Assembly: GCA_002077065.1 (NCBI GenBank)
Contig: NAJO01000014.1
Coordinates: 1 to 64,000, forward strand
DNA: 64,000 nucleotides
Reading direction: 5' to 3'
DNA from: Cryoendolithus antarcticus
Taxonomy: Eukaryota > Ascomycota > Dothideomycetes > Cladosporiales > Cladosporiaceae
Below are positions 20,133 through 32,362 of the stretch, piece by piece (within the stretch, counting starts at the first letter, position 1; each line of letters starts with the position of its first letter). The notes below the pieces were generated by a model. That model had not been told where the DNA came from and did not search any database. It worked only from the letters and a program-made list of their open reading frames with translations. The position numbers were made by a program, and so were the translations under genes.

Positions 20133-21548
20133 TCCCTTGCAAGAGAACAGACTGAGTATTGGAAGTAATTTCAAGTGTCCCGAGTGGTCTTAGGGAGGTT
20201 TGAAGGGAGCGAAGCCCGACGCAATCAAACTTGGGCGAGGCCTCGCAGAGTCTTCCCCGTTCAAGGGAAGAGCCCCAAGGAAGCGCTGATGCGGCAGCTC
20301 AGGGAGTAGAGGTGATGGGGATGGGTTGGGTTGCGGGTCAAGCAGCAAAGATTCGAGGTCCTGTGAAGGAATGGTGGTGGTGCTTGGGTGGCAGCTTCCT
20401 GTCGAGGCTGCCTGATATTGTTGTGATGAGGTTGCAATGCGTTCACTTGGTGTGTGAACAGCGTTCGGCGTAGACGTGGCGAGGATGAGTTTATGTTGAG
20501 TCAATAAATCTTTTCCTGTGGGCGCGGCATGGCAAGAATTCCCTCATGCTTGTGCACGAGCCTCAGGCAGAATTTCGCTTTCTGTAGCCATGACGTGCAA
20601 GGGACATACATACATTCTGCTTGCTCTTCCCAACTCATCACTGACCATCGACTGACGACTCCTGATCGAGAATTGTCCTACCAAATGGCAGTTGTCGGGA
20701 GCACAGCCCGAGTTTCAAACCTGGACGTTGTCGCGCATGCGAAGAGAACGAGCATCTTGCTCAGGCAGCTCTTCAAGCCGGTCCAGCACATTGATTGTGT
20801 TAGAGCGGTCCAGCAGGACCTCCTCACCAGTAAAATCGGAGTGAATGTGTCTACAGTCCTCTGGTGCACTGGCGGTTTGCCAGCATTGCTTGTGGCCTCA
20901 GGCTGCCCGATGAGATGTCAGCACAGCGGCCCTGGTCACAATGATCAATTACCCTCGTCTTGCCGTGGAGTTGGCAAACGAGGGCTGGCTAGATCGCCAT
21001 GGCAAAAACGCCAATCTTGGGCTGCGGTTTGCGGCTGTGTCCAATGTCGAATCACATCGAGGCTTTGCTGCTCACGCCACGTTCTTCATACATAGCGCGG
21101 GGCTGCAGTCACTTCTGTATCACTACAAGAAGCGTGTCAGTGATGGAGCCACAACACTCAAGTGTTCCGCAGCACGTCCAATTGACCTCTCATCACTGTC
21201 ATGAGCGTCTACTGAGTACGATCAATACTCGCGTATCTACGCTCCACTGGCTCACCAAGTCGACATGCTGACATACTCGGGCTGATCCGATCAGCTATGA
21301 TGCGCTGATGCCGATGTATGTCGCCCGGGTGGTGCCAGTGAGGCCGCGATTGGTCTGCACACAGGCAGGTATGCTTGATGTATCTCATGATGGCCTGACA
21401 GAAGCTATCTACACTCCATCCTCTCGACTGTGGCTGGCGCTCTGCTACGAAATGCATCTGACACAGAAGCACCTTTCCTATAGAAGAAGTGCAAATCCAC
21501 CGCGTTCCTTCTCCTCTCTCCCAGTTCCCAATCAGCTCTAACCAAATC
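20133..21548. other. Long divergent spacer ODC / FAD oxidase
   Basis: This is the longest gene-free stretch (1.4 kb). It contains a 188-codon plus-strand ORF (20529-21095) whose Cys/Arg-rich composition and lack of any domain look like chance. No repeat or RNA gene is visible. Confidence 0.4.
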
Positions 21549-23103
21549 ATGGGTATCTTCTTCATTCTGAGCGACGAGGAGCGAAGAGTACGGGACCTCG
21601 TCAAGAACGCCTTAGGCTCCGATGACACGCTGTACGCTTTCCCCGACGAGCCATTCTACCAATTCGATCACGTAAAGCTCTACAACCTTGACATCCGTAC
21701 TCGGCCAGATGCCGTCACGTACCCAAAGACACCGGAGCAGGTCGCAGCGATCGTGCGAGCGGCTGCAAAGGCAGGGCTAGCTGTCCAGGCCAAGTCCGGC
21801 GGGCACAGCTATTGTAACTTCTCCTCTCCAGATCGCGGCATTGTGGTCGATTTGAGGAACATGAAGAGATTCTCCATGAACACGGAGACCTGGCGCGCTA
21901 CGGTGGGTGGCGGAATGCTATTGGGCGAGCTAGACGAGTGTTTGTATAGTCCCCATAATCGGGCTGTGGCTCATGGTGAGTGTGTCGAGTCGTTGAGTGA
22001 ACATAGCACTGATATAATACACGAAAGGTGTATGTCCACAGGTCGGTTTAGGAGGGCATGCCACAATCGGCGGCTTGGGTCCGAGTTCTCGTCTCTTCGG
22101 AATGGCTCTCGACCACGTAGAGGAGGTAGAGGTGGTCGTAGCGGATGGCCAGATCCTGCGAGCGTCTGAGACTCAGCACAAAGACCTTTTCTGGGCGCTC
22201 AAAGGCGCCGGTGCCTCGTTCGGCATCATCACCGAGTTCGTCCTTCGCACTGAAGAGGCCCCGGGGGAGACTGTCCAATACAAATACTCATTCACCTCTG
22301 GCTCCTGGGCCAGAATGGCCGATGTCTTCAAGTCCTGGCAAAGGTTCATCGCCAATCCCAACCTAACGTCGAAGTTCGCGACGACAGCGACCATCACGAC
22401 ACTCGGTCTGGCCATCAGCGGGACCTTCTATGGATCCAATGACGAATTCGCGCAACTGTCCTTGAAACCAGATTTCCCGCTTCGCGAGACTGGTTCCAAG
22501 ACCACGGTGCGCCAGAACTGGCTCGACGTGCTTACTCATGAAGCAGAACAGGTCGCCTTGAAGCTCGGAGGTGGCATACCGGCGCATGCATACACCAAGA
22601 CACTCACCTTCAACGGCAGCAAAAACAACCTTCTCGATGACCCTGGAGTCGATGAACTCTTCTCCTACATCGAGCACGCCGACAAAGGCACGTTGATCTG
22701 GTTCCTGATCTTCGATCTTGCTGGTGGGAAGACCAACACCGTACCCATGGAAGCGACAGCGTACGCGCATAGAGATGCGCTGTACTATCTGCAGTCCTAT
22801 GCAATCAGCGACAAACTCATCACTGGCGTGTCAGAGACCACGAAGAAGTTTCTCGCCGGCGTAAATGAGGTGATCGTCAACCACATGAAAGCCGATGGTG
22901 TGTACACGGATTACGGTGCGTACCCGGGGTATGTGGATCTTGAGTTGGGAACGGAGGCGCAGAAACTGTACTGGCGGGAGAATCTGACGGAGCTGGAGCG
23001 GATCAAAGCGATATATGACCCCGGGGAGGTCTTTCGAAACCCGCAGAGTGTGCGGCCGGCGGTGGCGAAAGGCAGGATTGCTACGAATGATGTAAAGCTT
23101 TGA
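21549..23103 (+). CDS. FAD-linked oxidase, berberine-bridge/glucooligosaccharide-oxidase type
   Basis: Exons 21549-21975 and 22028-23103 (52-nt intron) give 500 residues. The FAD_binding_4 domain runs from about 50 to 220: RPDAVTYPKTPEQVAAIVR, then AKSGGHSYCN with His86, and GVCPQVGLGGHATIGGLG with Cys145. His and Cys at these places are the two covalent flavin anchors of the bicovalent subgroup. The C terminus has the berberine-like end (YWRENLTELERIKAIYDPG). Such enzymes oxidise alcohols, sugars or amines using oxygen. There is no signal peptide, unlike many fungal relatives, so it is probably cytosolic. Substrate unknown. Confidence 0.9.
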
Positions 23104-23877
23104 AATCGTATCGCTTACGGTGAACGTCGTGCTCTTCCATCAGACTGCACCACTCGACTGCCTATGAGATTATGAGAGGAGGATATCAGCGTACTGGTGG
23201 TAATAGTCTGTTCGTATTGACGCTCATGCACGGAGCGCGCTCATGGGTTCGACAGCTTCATGTTTTCTCGTTCGTGCTTTGACAGTCCTGCACTCTGCAT
23301 AGACGTGAATTTATGCGCTGGCGGTTGCTCTGGTGGTTGTTTGTCTGCCACGTGCCGAATGTGATCCTTGCTTGTGCTCGGTAACGAGCTAGCATGCGTC
23401 GGAGAATTGCGCATGTCACCCAGCGTCTATAAACTGTCTCTCCCGCGACGATGTTGATGTACAGTCATATTTGCGTGGATTTCTGACCGCGTTCGAGTTG
23501 CTGATGAGAGTATATGACTCCATCCGAATGCGCGGAAGCACGGCCGGGAATGCCATTGGCGGAGGATGAGGCGCCAATGATCCACCATCAGCCGTCGTGA
23601 CATCGACGCTCCTGTCCCGTGTGCGATGTGGATCGGTCAGTTGCGATCCAATGCGAAGAGAAAATGCATGAAGAAGCCATTGGGGTCGTAACCCAATCGC
23701 TGTCCTCCAGTCTCCTCCTGTCCAGTTGATCGTTGAAGTCAAGTCGAACATTCCAATTGTCTCCGCTTGTACAGGTGCCGTACATTACAGTGGAGTGCCC
23801 AGGGCGTCTGCAACAGCTGCTGTGTCGCAATGGCGCCCTCGTGGCGTGGTATCACCCACTTCTAACCTCTGTCCCTC
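23104..23877. other. Convergent spacer without gene
   Basis: Between the FAD oxidase stop and the small membrane protein stop I found no supported coding frame or repeat. Confidence 0.5.
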
Positions 23878-24390
23878 TCACATGAACGCCTTCGCAATCG
23901 ACATAAGACTTCCAGCATTGCCCATCCACCCACTACTCTCACTCATAGCTCCATACCCACTACTCCCGTAGTACCCTCCACCACCTCGGCTCGCCTGTCC
24001 ACCCATCGCCCCAAGAGCAGAAGGCAGATGTACACCAAAACCCTTCAGCAAACCTCCAACAGCCCCACCAGCACTCAGCAGTGGCACGACCACAGCGAAG
24101 AACGCCTTCACCGGATGCCGTCGCGCATAGTACCACAGCTCCTTGATCATGCGCTGCAGCTTGTGCATGAGCATCGAGACGTAGCCATCGCGTGGTCGTC
24201 GCTTATAGTACGAGCTACCACTACCACCGCCGCCACTCGAGAAGATGCCACGCGAGCTGCCGCCGAGTACAGAGGAGGCGGAGCGCGCATAGCTTGGTCT
24301 GGTGTAGGCGCCGCGGGATGGCGAGTGAGAGGCGCGACCGCCGTATGAGTGGGAGCGCGAAGTGGTGGACTCGCCGTCGAAGAGACCCAT
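23878..24390 (-). CDS. Small Gly/Ser-rich membrane protein, unknown
   Basis: The 170-residue protein has no intron. A Ser/Gly/Arg/Tyr-rich N terminus (MGLFDGESTTSRSH) precedes a basic patch (YYKRRPRDGYVSML) and an amphipathic stretch (KLQRMIKELWYYARRHPVK). One hydrophobic helix follows (AFFAVVVPLLSAGGAVGGLL) and then a Gly-rich C terminus. I do not recognise the family. The codon quality and clean ATG support a real gene. It is divergent from the muconate cyclase gene (about 280-360 bp). Confidence 0.7.
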   Translation of the reverse strand: MGLFDGESTTSRSHSYGGRASHSPSRGAYTRPSYARSASSVLGGSSRGIFSSGGGGSGSSYYKRRPRDGYVSMLMHKLQRMIKELWYYARRHPVKAFFAVVVPLLSAGGAVGGLLKGFGVHLPSALGAMGGQASRGGGGYYGSSGYGAMSESSGWMGNAGSLMSIAKAFM

Positions 24391-24750
24391 GGTTGGCGAT
24401 CAGTGTATGTGAGGTACGTGGAATGAAGAGACGTAATGTGGTGATGGTGACTTCGCGCGCATTGAACGAGCTGTGATGTCCAGCCCACGCCAGCCTCCAT
24501 ACTTTCCATTGACTAGCCCGCCCTTGCAGCCGACCCTCCCGAACCTTCTTCACAAATTGGGGCCGATTCCAGACCATGCCGAAGCCGTTGCCGTTGTCGA
24601 TCGGGTTATGCATTTATCCATGAGGCCAATGACCCCAAGAAGATGTAGCGTGCCTGTGAGATTTCAACGTAGATGCTTGCTCGATCATTTCGACGAATTC
24701 AGATAGTAAAGTCGTTGCACCGGTCGTTCACCAGAATCAGCACCGCCAAG
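24391..24750. other. Divergent promoter, includes upstream in-frame ATG
   Basis: The spacer between divergent genes contains an ATG at 24673 in frame with the muconate cyclase (see that gene and the findings). Confidence 0.5.
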
Positions 24751-25842
24751 ATGAAACACCACCTCATGATTGGCACCTGGACGCCTCCGGGAGCAATCTT
24801 CACGGTCTGCTTCGACGATGCAGACCTCTCCTTGACTCTCGTGAAACGCACCGAGATTCCCAAAGACGAGCCTATCTCATGGATGACCTTCAACCACTCC
24901 CGCTCAACGATCTACGGAGCAGGGATGAAGAAATGGAATTCCTTCGCCGTCCCTTCGCCCTCGGAGATCACGCATCAAGTCTCGCATGCCATGGGCGGCG
25001 ATCCGAGAGCCAACGACGTAGATACGAAGACGAGAGCAATATTCGTATTAGCTGCCAACAAGCCGCCATACTGCGTCTATGGCAATCCGTTCTACGATCA
25101 CGCTGGCTTCGGGAACGTATTCTCCACGGACACTCAGACTGGAGCACTCAAGGAGAACATACAGAATTATGAGTACCTACCTACCTCAGCAATCCACGGC
25201 ATGGTCTTTGATGCCGGAGAGGACTATCTCTACAGTGCAGATATGTGGGCTAACAAAGTCTGGTGCCATGCCAAAGACGCTGAGACGGGTCATCTGACAC
25301 TCGTCGGGTCTGTGGACGCACCTGCTTCGAATGATCATCCGCGATGGGTCGAAATTGCACCCAGTGGCAAATTTCTGTATGCTTTGATGGAGGGAGGCAA
25401 TCGACTGTGCGTCTACAGCATCGATCCCGAAACCAGAAAGCCCAGTTACACGGGCAGGGAGTATCCTCTCGTACCGCCGGGCATGATGGAGTCGTTTCCC
25501 AAGATGTTCCGGTCAGATGTCGTCTTCACTTCGAAGTCAGGAAAGTACCTCTTCGCTACATCAAGATCGAACTCGCCATCTTTGACTGGATACATCGCTG
25601 CTTTCTCGCTGTCGGCAGACGGTGATATCGAGCGTCAGATTTGCCTCAACCCGACGCCAACGAGTGGTGGGCATAGTAACGCAGTCAGTCCTTGTCCGTG
25701 GAGTGACGAGTGGCTGGCATTATGCGATGACGAGAAGGGATTCGTAGAGATCTACCGCTGGCGGGATGAGTTCCTGGGTCGCGTTGCTCATCTCGACATC
25801 AAGGAACCTGGCTTTGGGATGAACGCTATTTGGTACGACTGA
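24751..25842 (+). CDS. 3-Carboxy-cis,cis-muconate cyclase (lactonizing enzyme)
   Basis: The 363-residue enzyme starts at the ATG at 24751, which has A at -3. It belongs to the seven-bladed propeller lactonase family. HHLMIGTWTPPGAIFTV, DEPISWMTF, GDPRANDVDT, AIHGMVFD, NDHPRWVEIAPSGKFLYAL, TSGGHSNAVSPCPWSDEW and the end EPGFGMNAIWYD follow the fungal CMLE pattern closely over the full length. It turns 3-carboxymuconate into a lactone in the protocatechuate branch of the beta-ketoadipate pathway. An in-frame ATG at 24673 would add 26 residues rich in Arg/Ser with no acidic residue, which looks like a mitochondrial presequence. No other pathway gene is adjacent. Confidence 0.93.
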   Translation: MKHHLMIGTWTPPGAIFTVCFDDADLSLTLVKRTEIPKDEPISWMTFNHSRSTIYGAGMKKWNSFAVPSPSEITHQVSHAMGGDPRANDVDTKTRAIFVLAANKPPYCVYGNPFYDHAGFGNVFSTDTQTGALKENIQNYEYLPTSAIHGMVFDAGEDYLYSADMWANKVWCHAKDAETGHLTLVGSVDAPASNDHPRWVEIAPSGKFLYALMEGGNRLCVYSIDPETRKPSYTGREYPLVPPGMMESFPKMFRSDVVFTSKSGKYLFATSRSNSPSLTGYIAAFSLSADGDIERQICLNPTPTSGGHSNAVSPCPWSDEWLALCDDEKGFVEIYRWRDEFLGRVAHLDIKEPGFGMNAIWYD

Positions 25843-25965
25843 TATGTCAGCTATGGTACAGCAACCATGCGTGCATTTGATTCTCGAAAAGCGGAAGACG
25901 ACGACACGACGATCCACATGCTCGAGCAAGACTGTCCACGACACTTTCCGTTCCGTCGATCATCA

Positions 25966-27323
25966 CTACTCTGCCCTGCTCAACACTTCCTGCTCCACAG
26001 CCTTCTCCAACGCCGCTACAGCATTGTCAAGCGTCTGAGCTGCACCCCAAGTGTATGTGGCAAGTCCCAGCACTGGTAGCCGTCGAAGTGTCCTGCCACT
26101 CACGGCGAACTTAGCACACTTTTCGGCAACCTTGGACAGGCGAAAGCCGGCCGACTCTAGTGAGTCGTGCAAGGTCATGTGTGTGGTGGCTAGAGTCGGA
26201 ACATCGTCGTCTGCAGTGATGAGCTTACTGCGGATCAGCTCGTTCAGGCAGGAGCGAAAGATGTTGTAGATTGCTGAGGTCGACGGGCTGGGGATGTATT
26301 GTTTGATGTCGACGCGATCGAGGAAGGCTGGGTCCTGGACATAATATCAGTACTGCAGGCTGTGAGGTGCAGGACGAACTTACGATTGCCTCTATCATGT
26401 TGCTGGTACAGAGCGTGATGACGTTGGGCAAATGACGGAGGCGATCGAGTGCGGTCAGCAGCTGGTTCGTGGCCTACACACCATTCAGTATAGCTTCCAT
26501 CCAAACGTGCATATCAGGTACTCACACGCAGGCCGTCATGACACTCCCCGCCACCGCTAGCCATCTTCCTCGACCCAGCAATCGTCTCGACTTCGTCAAT
26601 GACCACAATCACCAGCTTCTTTCCATCCTTCGCCCTTTCCATAACCCCGTCAAAGGTGCTCTCAATCAGCTTGCCACTCTCACCGAAGTACTTGCTCAGC
26701 ATAGCGTTGGCATTGATCTCCACCAGATCGGCAGCAGCGAATTTCTCGCCGAGCCTGATGGCCATCTTCTGCGCCAATGCTCTGCAAAGTGTGCTCTTGC
26801 CGCTGCCGGGAGGGCCGTGAAGGAGACAGAGACGGTTCCAATTGAAGGTCGCCAGGTTGAGATCAGGCTGGCTCATCATGGCTGCCATGCGGACGAGGTA
26901 TCGGAGCAGGCGAGCTGGGAGTGCGTCGTCGAAGATAAGCGAATCCCATTCGTCGTTGAGAAGAGCATTAGGCAGCGCCAATGAGCGGGCTTGCGAAGTA
27001 TGATCATCTTGCTCGACAAAACGGCGGTTGCCTGTCTCAGTCGGCTGTCGAAGATGGTAAGTCTGTACATCAAGCTTTACACCTTCAACCTCGACCCAGG
27101 TTGATGCTTGCGGCGGGCCAGTGAAGTCGACGACCTGCACTCTGCCTATCATCTTCTCATGCTTGAGTCTCTTATTGTACTCTAGACGTGAGCCGATCTC
27201 GACGCTCTTGTACAGCTGGTCAACCCACTTCGCCACCTCCGCTCGGATGGCTTGCTGTGTGGCCTGCGGGATCGAGGACGTGAGCTGGACTTCGATGTGC
27301 AGGGTGGGATCGATGAGCGCCAT
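25966..27323 (-). CDS. PCH2: PCH2/TRIP13-type AAA+ ATPase
   Basis: The minus-strand exons are 27323-26526, 26473-26384 and 26334-25966, giving 418 residues; introns are 52 and 49 nt. The AAA+ core has Walker A GPPGSGKSTLC, a pore region (NANAMLSKYFGESGKLIES), Walker B VIVVIDEVETI and the GGECHDGLR insert of this family. Sensor 1 is TLCTSNM, and the arginine-finger region is DPAFLDRVDIKQYIP. TRIP13/Pch2 remodels HORMA proteins in meiotic and spindle checkpoints. The N-terminal region (about 1-120) is the substrate-side domain. Both introns fall at phase 0 next to conserved blocks. Confidence 0.92.
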
Positions 27324-27808
27324 GGTCTGCGGTGATGAATGCGGGTGGTGAGTAGGCTCACGTGAGCTTGCCTCCTCACGCAGTCGTCTCTTTGCCTCTC
27401 CTATGGCTGCTCCGCAGAGTGCTTTCAAGGTAGCTTCATTTATGGTCTGCGATGATAGGCCCTACAGTGAGTACGCTGTGAGAGGTAGAGGGCAGGGTCA
27501 GACGGAGACGCAACCCGAAATGTGAGGTCAGTTGCACGCGATCGCTGCCTAACATTTGGTCTGAGGAAGGCACGCCTGGCGTTCAGCATCATCCGCCGGT
27601 GAGCTTATCTGGACTTCACTACTGTCAACACCAATCCGTGGGACACTCGCGAGGAGATCGAGAACGACGCACGCTGCCTACACTGTACAATGACGCAAGA
27701 CTGGTATGAGGATTATTGAGGCTGTACTCACTACAGAACCTGGACCTGCCGACGCCCTGTTCGGCCAATCCTGCTGAGCATGCGCTCGACCAATCCCCAG
27801 CATCGCTC
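27324..27808. other. Spacer PCH2 / VID21
   Basis: Upstream of PCH2 the frame stays open to 27428 but only from a TTG. No separate gene was recognised. Confidence 0.5.
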
Positions 27809-30800
27809 TCACCTCGCAGCATTAGCCTGCATCGTCCTCGGACTCCCCTGCAATCCCCCTGCCAGCGCCCCCGGACTCTGCATCATACCAGGCGTGTTGC
27901 TCCTGCTCGACGGTCTAGCAGTCATACTCGGTACGTTGTTAACGCCCTGATACTGCACAGCAGGGCTCACAGGATTGACATTCGGGCTTGCATGCGCGAC
28001 AACAGGGCTGTTAGCCAGCTGCGCGTGTGGTGTATTGGGCGACTGCTGCATGCGCATCTGCTGCATCTGGCGTTGCCTCATCATCTGAGCGTAGGAATGT
28101 TGCGGGCTTTGTGCTGAGCCATTAACCTGTGCCGACGTATCGCCAGTACCATAGCCGCTCACCCCGTTTGACATGTTTGGGTTGCTGGGGTATACTTGCT
28201 GATTTTGGCCATACGCTTGCATGTTGGCTGCAGCGGACGGCACGCCGTTCGACAATCCGGCTGCGGCGTTCATAGCGCTCTGCCTGACCTGGCTTGACGA
28301 CTGAGATTGATGCTTCAATTGCTCCGTTGCGAAATTGGTCAGCTCGGCTTCGGTCATGTTAGGGTACCGAGCGCGTAGCTGATTTTTGATAGCAATGACG
28401 GCAGGCACATGGCCCGAAGAGAGCTGACCTGTATTGCCTTGAGGTGTAGGTGGTGGTGGCATGTTTGGCGACGCAGACATATGCTGTTGGCCGTTCATTT
28501 GCGTGCTTTGTGCGTGGTTGCCTTGCATAGAGCCTTGATGCTGCACAGGCAACTGCTGGTGGTTCTGTGTCTGCGCCTGGAAGGCAGCCAAAAGAGCTTG
28601 ATTGCTAGCGATCTGCTGCTGAGTCGTCATGCTACCGGTGTTGGCCACGGGACTGATCATGCTTGCGTTCGGCATAGGGAATTGCTGCCCTCCGTACTGA
28701 CTCTGTCGCGACTGAGCAGAGGCTTGTGCCATGCGCTGCATCTCCGCAGACTGTGTCATCGGGACAGCTGATCGCATATGCGCTTGTGGAATGCCTTGCG
28801 TGTTGACACCAGGGACTGCGAGATGTCCGTTGCGAGTCGGTGCCGGTAAGCCTTGCCTCTGCTGCTGCGCAGCCTGGCCGTTGGCGGCAGGATGCTGCTG
28901 CCCATTTGCCGACATCTGTGCTTGGCCGGCGGTGCCGGGTCGAGGCACGTTAGGTGCGCCATTGACTTGACCTGGCTGGCCAGCTCGGGTCATCTGCAAT
29001 GATCGTTGTTGCTGTTCGAGCATCTTCAAACGATGTTGACGTTGCATCTCCGCAAGCTGTAGATCGCGCTCATAGCGCTTCTTGCTAAACTCTTGGGGAG
29101 TCAGCATTGGGGCTCGTGGCTGTTGTGAGGTCTCAGCTTGTTGCGTGGACTTGCGCTGGGCTGCAGCACGGGCGGCTAATAAGTGGTCAGTATGCGTTGC
29201 TAGAATCTTCACGATGTTGGACGTCACTTACATTCGGCCTTCTTATACTCCGCCATTTCATGCTTTTTGGCCAGCTTCCGCATCGCATCCACAGTCCACA
29301 AGTGGCGAGTGCTCTTACGCTTCTCCACTCGAGAAGGCAGAGTCCGACGTCGCATAGGCATATGCTGCTGAGCTGCAGTAACACCGCTTTGTTGCTGCGC
29401 TTGCTGAATCGCAGCAACCTGCGCATTGTAACGTCTCTCGACAGCTTGCTGACTCTGTTCCAGGCGCTGGAACCAAGTCTTGAAGTAGACTGTCTTGCGC
29501 ATCTCAGCAGGTAGTGTCTCTAGTTCCACCCAACGCTCGAAGCACTCCCATGGCGTGCGACGCTCCATGCCACTCTTGAAGCGTGAAGGCAACGCCATTT
29601 CCGCTGAGATGAGTGACCAGTTGAATGAGTAATCCTTGGCCAGCTTTCGCAGCTTCTGATCATCCTCCCACACCCATTGCGAGCCGTTGCGGAACTCGTA
29701 GAATGGCGTACTAGGCATCTGAAACTCAGAGGGCGGCCTGAAGACATTGTTGGCGTGAAGTCTGTCGCGGATGTGCTTGTTGTCAGGATGGAACAGCGCA
29801 ATCTCAGAGTCATCAGGCTGCATGTTCTGCTCATCTCGCCGACGCTTGTAAGTCGGCTGGGCGTCTTCTGTCTCTGCTTCATCTTCGTAGTCGTATCGAC
29901 TCCTCTTGCGTGATGGCTGCTGTTGCTTCGGCAGGATCTTACCACTGACAAACTTTGAGACCTGGGTCATCCTAGACTTGGAGTGCTTCGGTAACGTGTC
30001 CGGTTGCCAGACCGGTACGTCTTCCAATGCTTTGCGAAGCGTGCCAGACTTTTGTAGCTGCTGAACGTGATCTGCGAGCTCAGGCGCTACGACAAGTCTA
30101 GTCGGCAGCGTAACGCCGAGCACTGGCGTCCTGGGCATACTGTCGTCTTCCGGCGCAGACTCGCCAGAAGCCTCCAAGTCGGGCACGGCATCGTCTTCAA
30201 CGTCGGCATCGCTCGTGCGCCTGCCCTTGACTTTGACACGCATAGCCATGCGCTCGTGGGTATCGGCAGCCACATAGTCAGCACACCGGCGAGCCAGCCA
30301 TGCACACACACTTTTCTTCATCTTCCGTTCAGCACGGAAGTCTTTTCCCATCCAGCGCATCTCCGCCATCAGGTGATCTTGGCGTGTCACCGGGGCTGGC
30401 GGCTCCTTGCACTTCTCCATCTGTCGCAATGGCCACTTGTTGGCGTTCTGGAGCTGATAGATCCTTCGTAGCATGCGGAAGTCCATGCGCTCGTGTGTCG
30501 CGGTGAAGTAGTCGTCAGTGGACAACGTCTTCGTCGCAGACTTGATTAGATCCGGCAAGGGCTGCGTGTTGATGTTTCCAGACTCGTGAGCCTGAATGCG
30601 AAAGAGCGGCTCCAAGTAGTCTCTTTCTGGGTCTTCTGCTGCACCTTTCAATGAAGCAAGCTCGCCCAGGACAGTGATGCTTGCATGTGGGCTCAGGTCG
30701 TACTCCGATCGGCGGGTACGCGGTGGCGTGACGTACTCTTGCATTCGCACCACTCGTCCATCGCGTCGCGTGCTCTTTGGGGACACAGGCTCGATAGAAG

Positions 30801-32362
30801 ACTGGCGTCTACGAGGCTCAACAGACGGAGTACCGTTGAGTTGTTCTGCCATACGCTTCGGAGCTTGTATGCCGAGATCGGATGGCGTCGCCGATACTGT
30901 GTCTCGGCTCGTGCCCGCAGGCCCATCGCGTGCTGGTACGATTTCCTGTCGAGACGATGCTGCCCTTCGTGGAACGACAGTGATGCTGTCCTCCTCTGAC
31001 TCGGGTTCGTCGGGTCGCGCGTCCTCGTGCTGGTGAGAGCTGCTGTCCTTGAGGGCAGTGCGCCGATCATTCTGCACGTCTGCAACAGCCTGCGCTGCCT
31101 CTGTCTGATGGCTCGAACCACTGGTCGATGGCTCGGGACCTCCTCGATCGTCACGAGCTGCTTGTTCTTCTGCCTCGCGGGCAGCGGCTTCACGTTCCTC
31201 CCATCGCAGCTGCTCATCGGGTGTGGAGATGTCGCCAAGTGCTTGCTTGCGAGCCTCATCCTTCTTCGCTGCGAGAGTCTTGTCGTGCTCTGCTTTGACG
31301 CGTCGCTCCTCAAGCGTGGGCCTTAGGTCCTCAGGCACATCGACAGCTGCTGGCTCCGAGTCCGGCGAAGTGTCTGGCGAATCTTGCGGCAGCATCGGTG
31401 TAGCGGCTGAGTGAGCACCAACGGTTGAAGACGGTGAGGAAGCCAGGTCACCCTGCACCTGGAGATGGGACGTGCGCTCAACATCAGTGTTGGCCTTCAG
31501 ATGCGTCGCTTCACTTCGCTCACGTAGTCGCGCTTCCTGGACTGCTTCTGACGGAAGGTGTACGGTCTTGGCATTCGGATGAGCATCAGTCTCCAGATGA
31601 AGCCTCTCCCGGGAAGCTTGAGTGAAGTTGGCTTCATCCTCCGGCGCAGGTGGCGCAATCTCAGCCGGCGGCGCCGAGCCTTGAGAGCGGCGAGTGATAG
31701 GCAATGATGGTGAGTTGGAAGCGATCCGACTGCGCTTCTCGGAGGATGCAAGCAGATCGATTGGCCGCTGCGTAGTCGCTGCCGCCATGGTGCTCGAGGC
31801 GGACGCGGGAGTGAAAGGCTTGATCACGGAGGCATGGAGTCCAGTGGTCGTGCTCTCTGTACTCTCACTTCCAGGCTCAGTCGTGGGTACAGGCCGCTCT
31901 TCAAGAGTCTCTGTGGATGTGACAGAGACATCTTGTGGTATGACTGGGTGAGGGAGTGATGCCTCATCGAAGTGACAGTTTCTGAAGCATGTGTTAGCAC
32001 TATACTATTGATGCGCATGTACAACGGCTTACTGGTCGAGGCTATTCGCATTCAACCACGCGATGGTCTCCGGTTGATCAATTGAGACATTGCATAGACT
32101 TGCAAGCGTGTTGTTGTTCTGAAGTAGCAATGTGATGTCGTGAAGCGCACGCAAGCCACTTTTTTGCCCATCAATTGCAGCCCTGCGAATGCCATCAGTA
32201 TCGCGTCGTACAACCAGATATTCATCAATGTATTGATTTTTCCATTCGCGCATGATCCATAGCTTTCATTTCGTATGCATATGGATAATTGTTGATGGAT
32301 ACTGACCTCAGTTGTCGCTCGGCGTGCTCGTGTGCAACATGACGAAGGACGTCCGTCGACAT
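27809..32362 (-). CDS. VID21: NuA4 subunit VID21/EAF1 (HSA and SANT domains)
   Basis: The minus-strand exons are 32362-32307, 32182-32033, 31981-29232 and 29175-27809, giving 1440 residues. Introns are 124, 51 and 56 nt. After a helical N terminus and a long Glu/Arg/Ser-rich linker comes the HSA region near 605-645 (MAEMRWMGKDFRAERKMKK), which binds actin-related proteins. A SANT/Myb domain follows near 830-895 (WVWEDDQKLRKLAKDYSFNW, then RTPWECFERWVELE). The C-terminal third is Gln/Met/Asn/Pro-rich. Eaf1/Vid21 is the scaffold of the NuA4 histone acetyltransferase. The first two short exons are inferred from splice sites and an unbroken frame; the rest is firm. Confidence 0.88.

Noticed and set aside
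20190..20504. Open frame in the ornithine decarboxylase leader that could be a regulatory uORF
   Set aside because: It has no ATG (opens at TTG) and low-complexity composition; no sign of antizyme or uORF control.
20529..21095. 188-codon plus-strand ORF with ATG upstream of the FAD oxidase gene
   Set aside because: Cys/Arg-rich chance-like composition, no domain, overlapping open frames on both strands.
24028..24348. Plus-strand ORF over the small membrane protein
   Set aside because: Shadow of the minus-strand gene, rich in Arg/Thr/Ala from complementary Gly/Ser codons.
21549..25842. Secondary-metabolite or aromatic-catabolism gene cluster (FAD oxidase plus muconate cyclase)
   Set aside because: Only two enzymes, no transporter, regulator or other pathway gene; neighbours are core housekeeping genes.
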